A DNA stretch of 64,000 nt. Origin: Rebecca billardiae RCC1528 (lineage: Eukaryota > Haptophyta). Under the pieces are notes generated by a model. It searched no databases, was not told the DNA's origin, and was given only the letters and a program-made list of their open reading frames with translations. The stretch lies in the NCBI GenBank assembly GCA_965240325.2, contig OZ251229.1:1922001-1986000 (forward strand), written 5' to 3'. How positions within the stretch are numbered: position 1 is the first letter of the stretch; the number at the start of each line of letters is the position of its first letter. The translations under genes and the position numbers were made by a program. This document shows positions 56,913 to 64,000 of the stretch, piece after piece.

Positions 56913-58200
56913 TCACGCAACGAGTGGCTCGCCGGCGCTCGTGCAATCCTTCTCGGCAACCAGCGAAGCCAGCATCACCCGGGCGCCAGGAGAGCCGTCC
57001 CACCAGCGCCGCGCGTGCATCATCTGGTAGTTGCAGATGAGCGCGACGTCGCCAGCCTGTGCCGGGTGGGTCGGGGGCGGCGCGTGTGCGTTGGGCAGGC
57101 ACGCAGGTCAGGGAGCGCGCGCGAGCGGGCACGGCGACCGGAGCACCGCACCGCGCACCGCCCCCTCGCCCCACCGGCGCCGGTGCGCGCACCTGCCACT
57201 GCAGATCGACGGCGTTCTCCTCGCACAGCCGCTTGGCGTCGAGCAGCACTTGCAGGTCAACCGAGGAGCCGTCCGCAAAGCGCACGCACTCGTCGATGGC
57301 CTCCTGGGTGGGCACGTCGTGGAGCGGGTCGAAGCCGCCGCCATCCTCGCCCACCTTGGTGAACTCGAGCGCGTTAGCCGTCGTCGCGATCAGCTGGTTG
57401 AAGAAGCACAGCCGGTCGGTGCCGGGCGCCGCCTTGATCGCGTCCAGCCGAGGCGTCACGCAGCGCAGGCAGTCGTCGCTCAGCTTCGCGCCGCCCGGCC
57501 CGACGCCCCACTGCCACTCCCAGCCGCCGGCGGCCATGCGCGCCTCGCACTCCTCGCGCGTCTCGACGTGGAAGAACGAGCGCCACGACCGCCCCGCCCC
57601 CTTCGACGTGTCCTGCGCGGGCCCCGCGAACACGGTGTACCGCACGCCCACGCTCTCGCACTTGGCCACAAACTCCGGGTGCGCCTCGCGCAGCTGGCTC
57701 AGCACGACGTGCGAGGGGGTGAGGCCGGTGGCGCCGCCCGTGCCGGGCGGCGCGGGCGTCTCGCAGCAGAAGCACACCTTGCTCGGCCACAGCGGCGTCT
57801 GCGCCTGCTCGTGGTGGAAGACGAGCCCGCCGCTCTTGCCTTCGTTGGTCGTGCAGATGCGGTTCGCGCGGCGCTTGCGCACCGCAAACGACATGGAGCG
57901 CTCGTACGAGAGGTCGTCCCAGCCCTTGAAGGCGCAGACGAACGCGTCAAAGTCCTCCGCGCCGCGCAGCGGGAAGCCGCGGAACAGCACGGCGCCGTGC
58001 TGCGTGAGGAGGGACTCAAGTGCCCCTTGCTCCTGCTCCACCCAGCGCGCGACTGCCGGCACGTCCGCGCTCGGGTTGGCGCACTCGACGATGAAGGGAA
58101 GGGTGACGCCGCCGTCGAAGGCACGCTGCTCCTTCATGGCGCCCACGCGCCCGAGCGCACCCACAGCGGTGCCGACACTGAATGCGGGCGGCGCGACCAT
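56913..58200 (-). CDS. TauD/TfdA-family 2-oxoglutarate dioxygenase, 2 exons
   Basis: Exons are 58200-57193 and 57056-56913 (383 aa); the GT-AG intron is phase 0 (VDLQWQ|AGDVALICN). GALESLLTQHGAVLFRGFPL is the typical TauD N-terminal strand. The first iron-binding pair appears as VFHHEQAQ (HxE rather than HxD). LCFFNQLIATTANALEF lies in the middle. The second exon supplies AGDVALICNYQMMHARRWWD with the distal His, and GARV with the 2-oxoglutarate-binding Arg. Eukaryotic homologues oxidise small acids; Asp replaced by Glu at the metal is the notable variation. The start at 58200 is the first ATG with coherent sequence; ATG at 58137 (MKEQRAFDGG) is an alternative. Substrate unknown. Confidence 0.85.
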
Positions 58201-58377
58201 CGCGGCTGCCGAGACGTTGGACGTCGTCACGTCCACAGGAAGCCTCGCGGAAAGTTGCGTTGTGACGGTTGAGCCGAAACCCGGCAGGGCAGAGGCTGCG
58301 CAGGTAGCTCTGCAGCGCAGCCACCGATTTCGGCGCACGAGTCGAGTTTACTCCGTTTACCCGCGTCCGACCTTGCA

Positions 58378-59240
58378 TGGCGTCGACGGTGACCAATGCG
58401 ACGGAAGCGCAGCGCCAACGGCGTACGACGCGCAGCGGACGCACCTCCCGGGTCTGTCGCCGTGGCAGCAACCGCGTCTTCGCGAGTTGGCGACCCTCGC
58501 CGCAGCGCGACACAGACAAGCCCGTGATGCCATCCGCAGAGAGATGAATCGTCGAGCATGCAACATCGACGCGCCATCCTCGTCCATGGCGCAGGCGCTG
58601 CGGGACGAGGCAGAAGTCGTCACGCCGGTGACGGATGCGCTGCGATTCGTGTGCCTGCGTGAGCAGCTCGTGCCCACTCTCGATCGCGAGTGGCACACGC
58701 TGTCGCTGTGCGCGCGCGCGCGCACAACCAACAGCTCCTCGTGCCGCCAAACACACGGGCGCCAGACCTGTCGAAGAGGCGAAGAGCGACGACCGCGTGA
58801 ACGTCAACGCGCTCGTGCTCAGCCTGGCGGCCGTGTACGATGTCAACGCGACCTGCGCCGAGCCCATCATGCCCGGAGCGGACATCGGCAAGCGTCCTCG
58901 CGACGACCGCTCTCGGCCGGCGGCAGGAGGACATGCACACGATCTACTCTGGCGGCTTCGTCGGTGGCGAGGCGCTCGATTACGCCATACGCGGTCGAGA
59001 TGCGGCACATACAGCGCGTACCCGCGCTCGCGCGGAGCAACGGGCTACCCGCCCCGCCCCGCGTGCTGCACATTCCCTCGTGGGTGTGGGCCTCGCTGAT
59101 GCGCACGAACGCGTACCGCACCGCGCCTGGGAGAACTTCACACAGGTGTCACTGGTCCGACTGTCCGTCACCCGGCCACGAGCGAATGCTGTGGAAAGAC
59201 GCGAACCCGCAGAGGAAACATTGCGACAGCACTGGCACGG
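58378..59240 (+). pseudogene. Fragmented coding-like region, three frames, unidentified
   Basis: Protein-like stretches follow one another in different frames: MAQALRDEAEVVTPVTDALR (near 58588), DDRVNVNALVLSLAAVYDVN (near 58789), MHTIYSGGFVGGEALDYAIR (near 58933) and PPRVLHIPSWVWASLMRTNA (near 59060). A (CG)n slip at about 58710 separates the first two. This pattern fits either several small exons I cannot splice or a frameshifted relic. PRVLHIPSW recalls the start of some glycosyltransferase domains, but too weakly to name it. Confidence 0.3.
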
Positions 59241-59274
59241 CCCGCCGACCCCCCCGCCCGCCAGGGCACAGTTT

Positions 59275-59345
59275 GTATCGAAGTGTACCAGTTCGCACCC
59301 AGATATGTACCAGCAGGTGTACCAAATCCGACCAAGATGTACAAA
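59275..59345. repeat. Short outlying cluster of TGTACCA motifs
   Basis: AGTGTACCAG, ATGTACCAGC, GTGTACCAAA and ATGTACAAAG occur within about 65 bp. This is the same motif as the larger array at 60080-60420. Confidence 0.6.
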
Positions 59346-59479
59346 GGCCGTGCGTGGGTGCGCGCACACAGTCACGCGCAGTGGCGCGGGCGCAGCGCAT
59401 TCGAGCGATCGCGCACGCGTGCGCGTTCCGCTCGCCCACCGCGCGCGGCCTGCCGAGCGCGCACGCGCGCGCATGACGG

Positions 59480-60020
59480 CATCCGCCGGCCGGCGACCGC
59501 TGCGGCCGGTGGCGCATCAGGCCGGCGCGGCCGACCTCGGCCTGCGCGTCGTCCGCCGGCGGCCGCGCCACATCTGCCGTTAGGCCGGGCGCAGCAGCGG
59601 GCACGCCACCTGCCGTGTGCGGCATGCTGGTGGCTGGCTGCTGCAGCAGCCAAGCCGCCGCGTGCCTCGCGCTGCCGTAGTCAGCTTGCCGGGTGGCCAG
59701 GCGCGAGTAGAGAGGGGTGAGCACGGCATCGCCTTTCCCACCCTCCTTTGCCGTCCCCAAGCTTGCGAAGACGGGGTTGATTCGGCGGATGTCCGAAGTC
59801 ATCATGACGGCCTCGACATCGGTGTCGCGCTGTTCGAGGGATTGCTCGAGCTCTGATACTGATAGCGCCCGCTCGGCACCCACTCGGCCTCCCGCAGGGG
59901 CTCGTCGTGCTTGAGCTCGGGGTCAAAGTGGTCCGTCCCGCGTAACGTCGTCGAATAAGGCGGGCGTCGATGTCGAGCATGCCCACCATGTCGATGATGG
60001 GCGCACTCGTGCCCCGCACG
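59480..60020 (-). pseudogene. Fragmented coding-like region on the minus strand, unidentified
   Basis: Read on the minus strand, RGTSAPIIDMVGMLDIDA (near 60019-59966), TDHFDPELKHDEPLREAEWV (near 59938-59880) and LSVSELEQSLEQRDTDVEAV (near 59862 downward) are protein-like but lie in different frames. No splice sites of the local GTGCG/CGCAG type join them convincingly. I interpret this as a frameshifted relic between the two TGTACCA clusters. Its family is not recognised. Confidence 0.3.
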
Positions 60021-60079
60021 ACTCGTCTAGTACATTGGGAAGCAGCCGAGTCAGCCGCGATCGCGGTCCGGCACCCTGA

Positions 60080-60420
60080 TCGGTACCATCAGCGATTCTG
60101 GTACATCTTGGGGATGAGTTGGTATGTACGACATTTGGTAGAGTTGGTACATTCAAAAAGGTACCAAAATGTACTGAAAATGTCGTCGTACCAAAGTGTA
60201 CCATGATGGTACACCCAATGATGATGACGACATTTGGTACATTGTCAGGATGCTTTGGTACACCGATTGGTATGTGACACACAGTTGGTACACTATGAGT
60301 CTATTGTAATTGGTACATTTGGTAGCTACATCTCTGATGACTACTGTACATGCATGTACCAATCCGCAATCGTGTACCAATTCTGTATCAAAGTGTACTG
60401 TACCTGCATGGTACATCCGC
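60080..60420. repeat. Dense array of TGGTACA/TGTACCA motifs in both orientations
   Basis: About 20 copies of the near-palindromic core (T)TGGTAC(A) or (T)GTACCA(A) occur in 340 bp at irregular 8-25 bp spacing, for example CTGGTACATC, TTGGTATGTAC, AGGTACCAAA, GTGTACCATGATGGTACAC and TTGGTACATTTGGTAG. The intervening sequence is not repeated. This differs from the surrounding AT/GC composition and is not a simple microsatellite. Confidence 0.75.
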
Positions 60421-60771
60421 TGACCGGCTGAGCTCGGTAAGCTACACTCGTCACTCCTCATTCTGAGCTCGGTTTGGTCCGCCCATCATTCTAGACTCCG
60501 CAGTCTGTATATTATTTGGCTTAAAGTTCCAATAATAACTGATTGAATCTAACTGAGACTACGCAGAGTACGGGCCGAGCTCCAGTCTAAAACGTCGCCG
60601 TACTGTGACACTGATGATTCATCATGATGGCGCAGCAGCAGCGCCGGCTGAACACCCAGTGCCCAGCGCACTGTGGCCATGGCTGACGCTGGGCACGGGT
60701 AACTTTGCTGCGTGCGCTCAGCTCGGGCCCGCGGACTGACTCGGCGCTACAGTAGCGCAAGCGTGCCAGAG

Positions 60772-61326
60772 TCAGCTGCGAATGATCTTGTTGAGCGTGA
60801 TGTCGAAGAGGAGCGTCGCGTCCGGGGGAATCTCCGGTGGGGCGCCCTTCTTGCCATACCCCAGGCTCGGCGGGACCTCGAGGCGCGCCTTCTCCCCGAC
60901 GCGCATCCCCAGTACGCCCGAGTCCCACCCTTTGATCACGTCGCCGGCTCCGAGCGTGAAGTTGAAGTTCGCCGCGCTGTCAAATTTGGAGCCGTCCGAA
61001 GCGAGCGTGCCAACGTAGCGCACGACCACGTCATCGCCTCGCACAGCCGCGTCGCCGGAGCCTTCCTTCAGGACGGTCTTCTTGACTGTCGTGCCCTCGC
61101 GTGGCGCAATGTGCACGCCAGGCAACGAGAAGCGCTGGCCAGTCTGGACGAGCTTGCCGTTCTTGGCCCCCGTCGCCAGCGCTTTCTTGATCAGTGTCGC
61201 CGATACTTCCCCATAGGTCTCCTTCACACACTTGGCGATGGCAGGACGTGAGGCACCACCAGGCTCCGCGAGTACTCCGATTGAGCCAATGACCTTGTCC
61301 AGCACCGTGCGCGCCGGCGGCGCCAT
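60772..61326 (-). CDS. H15 (linker-histone winged-helix)-FKBP peptidyl-prolyl isomerase
   Basis: 184 aa, single exon. The start MAPPARTVLDKVIGSIGVL is used. Residues about 8-75 resemble an H1/H5 winged helix (GGASRPAIAKCVKETYG ... LIKKALATGAKNGKLVQTGQ). Residues about 85-184 are an FKBP domain: VVRYVGTLASDGSKFDSA, GAGDVIKGWDSGVLGMRVGE, LEVPPSLGYGKKG and ATLLFDITLNKI. The active-site residues expected for FKBP12 (Tyr, Phe/Asp of FD, Val-Ile, Trp, Tyr of LGYG) are present. The fusion suggests a chromatin-associated isomerase. Divergent from a small secreted-protein gene (198 bp). Confidence 0.9.
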   Translation of the reverse strand: MAPPARTVLDKVIGSIGVLAEPGGASRPAIAKCVKETYGEVSATLIKKALATGAKNGKLVQTGQRFSLPGVHIAPREGTTVKKTVLKEGSGDAAVRGDDVVVRYVGTLASDGSKFDSAANFNFTLGAGDVIKGWDSGVLGMRVGEKARLEVPPSLGYGKKGAPPEIPPDATLLFDITLNKIIRS

Positions 61327-61524
61327 CGTGCGGAAATGATGAGTACAGTTTACTAAGAATAAGAGACGCACACAGCTCAGGCAGGCGAGATTGTATCGTA
61401 AAGACTCTTCGCCCGTGGAAGTCGGAAACGTCTGCTGGCCTGGGCGCCTAGCTCACCAGCACGGCGTTCTGCGTGCACGCCGCCGGACCAACGCCCGCAC
61501 GTCTCGCCGGCAGCAGCGACGACG

Positions 61525-61872
61525 ATGGCGCCCACGCTGCTTTGGCTGTTTGGTGTCGTGAGTGCCATTAGAAGCATCCCAACGCACACGAAGCTGTCGA
61601 GTCGCGTGTGCGTGCGCACTGCATCGCCCTCTTCGCCCGACGATTTGCCTGCCAACGACCCGCGTGGGGTGACCGGCCGCTTCTCTGTCTTTGCGCCCAA
61701 CGCGACCGAGACTGTCACCGTGTGCGAATTTCGCGCTGGCTTGAAGCAGAATTTGGAGGAATTCCGCACGCGTGGCACAGTGGAGGAGCGGCACGAGCGC
61801 TACCAAGCATCGAGCACGTACCTGGATGCGCTGGCCCATACGCCCCCCGAAGATCTTGAAGGTGAAGATTAA
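61525..61872 (+). CDS. Small secreted protein, unknown
   Basis: 115 aa with a probable signal peptide (MAPTLLWLFGVVSAIRS). The mature part has FSVFAPNATETVTVCEFRAG, an N-glycosylation site (NAT) and a C-terminal charged helix (GLKQNLEEFRTRGTVEERHE), ending acidic EDLEGED. No known domain recognised. Support comes from the signal peptide, coherent composition and the divergent arrangement with the FKBP gene. Confidence 0.55.
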   Translation: MAPTLLWLFGVVSAIRSIPTHTKLSSRVCVRTASPSSPDDLPANDPRGVTGRFSVFAPNATETVTVCEFRAGLKQNLEEFRTRGTVEERHERYQASSTYLDALAHTPPEDLEGED

Positions 61873-62266
61873 CATCAGTAGTATACATTCACCAGATCGC
61901 TTGGAGACATATTTAGTACTGGCAGACTTCCCCCCGATAGACGACTACATCCGAATGACGCCAAGAAAGTTCAACCGGCGTGCACCGGCTTACTCACGGT
62001 GCCAGCAACAAACAATCACATGAATGGGAGCGGACGCCTACGACTCGGAGGTACCGTACGACGCGGCCAGCCATCATGATCAATCACTGCTGGCAGCAGG
62101 CGCCGGCTGGCCGAGCTGTGCAGCTGCGTGGCGCCTGATGAGTGATGCGGGCTTATTGTTCAATCGTTACGAGAGTCCGGAGCCACGGCCACGAGCACGT
62201 CAGGCCGCGCGTCCGGCAGTCCGAGTGAGTATCGGTTCGGGTTACTCACTTACCGGCGTCAGTAAG

Positions 62267-62267
<1 letters not shown>
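61873..62267. other. Spacer, no gene seen
   Basis: Moderate-GC sequence after the small secreted-protein gene, leading into a (TA)n tract. No supported ORF. Confidence 0.45.

Positions 62268-62336
<69 letters not shown>
62268..62336. repeat. (TA)n microsatellite
   Basis: About 69 bp of uninterrupted TA repeats. Confidence 0.95.
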
Positions 62337-62338
<2 letters not shown>

Positions 62339-62927
62339 CATATGTATACATATTCCGATCTGCTGAGCTACTCCGTCTCCGCGTGCCGAGTTCAGAGGCG
62401 ACCAGCCGTCCACCTGTGCGCTGGCCCGGGGCCGGTGGCTAATGATGAGCCTCATAATGAACTCGGCAGCGGGTACTTATAGAATGATGGCAATAATAAC
62501 CGTTATACTTAATAACTTAAACTAGGCTGCGCCTATGACGACTGTAGTGACGAACAATACTCTCAGGCCGCGGCCGTTCTGCTCAGCTAGGCCGTCTCAG
62601 CGATTCGTTGATTTCGGGCCGAGTCACTGCTAGCGACGAGACACTGACACAGTGACACTGACGAGTCGAAATTACTATACATGAGCAGTCGTAATATGTT
62701 TCGCATGCCTCGAGTCGTAGTCGATACGATGATCTCACGGAGTCTGCCGTGTCGGCTATACGGTACTCGGTACCGGGCGCAGCCTACGGCCACGTGGCAC
62801 TGGCACGCTGGGCATTAACGCCCACGTCTCGCGGACCGCCGCGCGTATAATTTAATATGCGCCACGCGCGCGCCGTAACTAGTTACGTATAGTGATGATA
62901 TTTTTCAATATATATATATTAACTAGC

Positions 62928-62930
<3 letters not shown>
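62337..62930. other. Spacer between two (TA)n tracts
   Basis: No supported gene in about 590 bp. ORFs are short and without domains. Confidence 0.45.

Positions 62931-62987
<57 letters not shown>
62931..62987. repeat. (TA)n microsatellite
   Basis: About 56 bp of uninterrupted TA repeats, preceded by a shorter TA run at about 62909-62918. Confidence 0.95.
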
Positions 62988-62988
<1 letters not shown>

Positions 62989-63138
62989 GCTGTCGTCGTA
63001 ATCCCGTGACGACTTAGTCTGCATAGACTTAGTAGTGAGACTTTCGTTTATTAACATGGCATCGTCATTCGTCACTAGACACTCCGTACTGTGTCTCTGT
63101 GGCTCCGACAGACTTGGGCAGTCTCCTAGCCTACGACT

Positions 63139-63420
63139 CTTATGGCCCGCGGTGCAGGGCGGAGCGCGCAGCGTGGAGCCCGCACCAGCGGGCCCGAACC
63201 ACGTTTCAAAAAGATCTTTGATCAAGAAAAAAGGGACGGGGGGCGGCGGGAAAAAAGGGACGGGGGGCGATTTTTAGGGCTGGCGGAGACCGAGTTTCGA
63301 GTTTTTGAGATCGCATAGAGAGGTCTATTAGGCCGAAAAAGAGCGCGCCCACGATATTCCCTAAGTAAAGTGCGATCTGGACGTCAGCCGGACGTGACTT
63401 TAGCGTAACGGTTCGTTACG
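63139..63420 (-). repeat. Dispersed repeat, copy B (inverted relative to copy A)
   Basis: The core 63139-63314 is nearly identical to the reverse complement of 19129-19278. It carries an internal duplication of the GGGACGGGGGGCG...AAAAAAGGGACGGGGGGCG segment (about 63231-63270) that copy A lacks. The interrupted palindrome GTAACG-GTT-CGTTAC recurs at about 63405-63419, again outside the core, at the end corresponding to that in copy A. Confidence 0.75.
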
Positions 63421-64000
63421 AGCGAATCGTATTCGTCGTCCCGGATCGCGTGACGTCCGGACTGGGCCACATCCGGATCGTCGGAGGTGACGTGCCCCGG
63501 CACGATGGCGTCGGATGCGGGACGGCGCCTGCACGTGCCTCCGGACCCGCCTCCCGCTTGCTGCTCACGCAGTCAGCTGCGACCGTGGCGCATGATCGCA
63601 GAAGCAGTGCCGGCAGTACGGCCTGCATCAGCTAGTGCCGCGCCGTCGTGGCGCGCGCGGTACGGTTGCGCGTTTGCAGCGCTCGCCGCTCGGCGACGGC
63701 ACGCGCGTGCGGCTCAGGTGTGTCAAATGCGGTCTCGTCGGCGCGCTTTCGCCTGCCACCTCGTGCACCCGTGCCGCCAGTTTCATCGTCTTCATGAGGA
63801 CTGCTGCTGCTGTCGCCATCCGCTCTCCATCACCCCGAGTCGCGCGCGGCGCGCGCGGTAGGCACTAGGGCAGGGCGTACGGTCACTCACCCGTGCAACG
63901 GGTCAAGTGGCCAGAGTACGTCTGGTCGTTGGCTGGCACGGGCCGCAGCGCTGAAGCACCCTGCTGTCACACCCGACTCCTTCAGTACTCCGAGCTCCGC
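63421..64000. other. GC-rich end of window, no supported gene
   Basis: Short frames on both strands are Arg/Ala/Ser-rich. One + frame (63635-63868) contains RLRCVKCGLVGALS, a single CxxC too weak to call a zinc ribbon. It may be the edge of a gene beyond the window. Confidence 0.35.

Noticed and set aside
57059-59476. 805-codon + frame across the TauD-like gene and beyond
   Set aside because: Antisense to a well-supported dioxygenase for the first half and low-complexity elsewhere; stop codons are rare at this GC content.
60080-60420. TGGTACA array as a CRISPR
   Set aside because: Motifs are only 7-8 bp, irregularly spaced and in both orientations; the genome is eukaryotic and no cas genes are present.
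63635-63868. Zinc-ribbon-like small protein
   Set aside because: Only one CxxC (CVKC) is present and the rest is low-complexity; insufficient support.

Overview
This is nuclear DNA of a GC-rich unicellular eukaryote. The supported genes are interrupted by short (about 90-620 bp), very GC-rich spliceosomal introns, and the protein set is eukaryotic: Hsp110, a Trf4-type poly(A) polymerase, a Rab GTPase, a TBC1D19-like RabGAP, an H15-FKBP, a UBA2-like RRM protein and an ARM-BTB protein. A membrane hybrid histidine kinase, a two-domain universal stress protein, a TPT-like transporter, and the contrast between ~70% GC genes and AT-richer spacers with long (TA)n tracts suggest a microalga, with haptophytes as my best guess. 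That placement is inference; no organellar or rRNA marker is present. Of 22 introns I could place, 15 donors read GTGCG and 16 of 21 AG acceptors read CGCAG.

Layout. 0.5-10.2 kb (+): a J-domain protein with a signal peptide, a secreted protein of RTX-like glycine/aspartate repeats, a 1.4-kb element with terminal inverted repeats, and a sulfotransferase-like gene. 10.6-13.8 kb (-): a membrane hybrid histidine kinase. 14-21.8 kb is gene-poor: a microsatellite stack, a USP-type deubiquitinase-like fragment, a dispersed repeat, and a second region bounded by inverted repeats. 21.8-34 kb is gene-dense: Hsp110 (-)/UBA2-like RRM (+), Trf4-like poly(A) polymerase (-)/Kelch-Rab fusion (+). 34.3-35.6 kb: a TPT-like transporter. 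36.3-42.3 kb: two M43-type zincin paralogues facing tail to tail, one with an intact HEAGH site and one reading HALGH. 42.5-49.9 kb: a DUF5690/MFS-like protein, an ARM-BTB protein, a TBC1D19-like GAP and a prolyl-4-hydroxylase-like oxygenase. 50.9-58.2 kb: a tandem Usp protein, an unknown polytopic membrane protein, a YbaK/ProX-type deacylase and a TauD-like dioxygenase. 58.4-60.5 kb: decayed coding fragments and a dense array of TGGTACA/TGTACCA motifs. 60.8-61.9 kb: an H15-FKBP and a small secreted protein. 62-64 kb: repeats.

The genes do not form one pathway. Two links may be functional: a Rab fused to a Kelch propeller and a TBC-type RabGAP about 13 kb away (membrane traffic), and several secretory-pathway products (J protein, RTX-like protein, sulfotransferase-like enzyme, M43 pair, P4H-like enzyme). 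Six head-to-head gene pairs have start codons 0-380 bp apart, implying shared divergent promoters. Gene models come from reading frames, splice signals and protein-family motifs recalled from memory; no database search was run.
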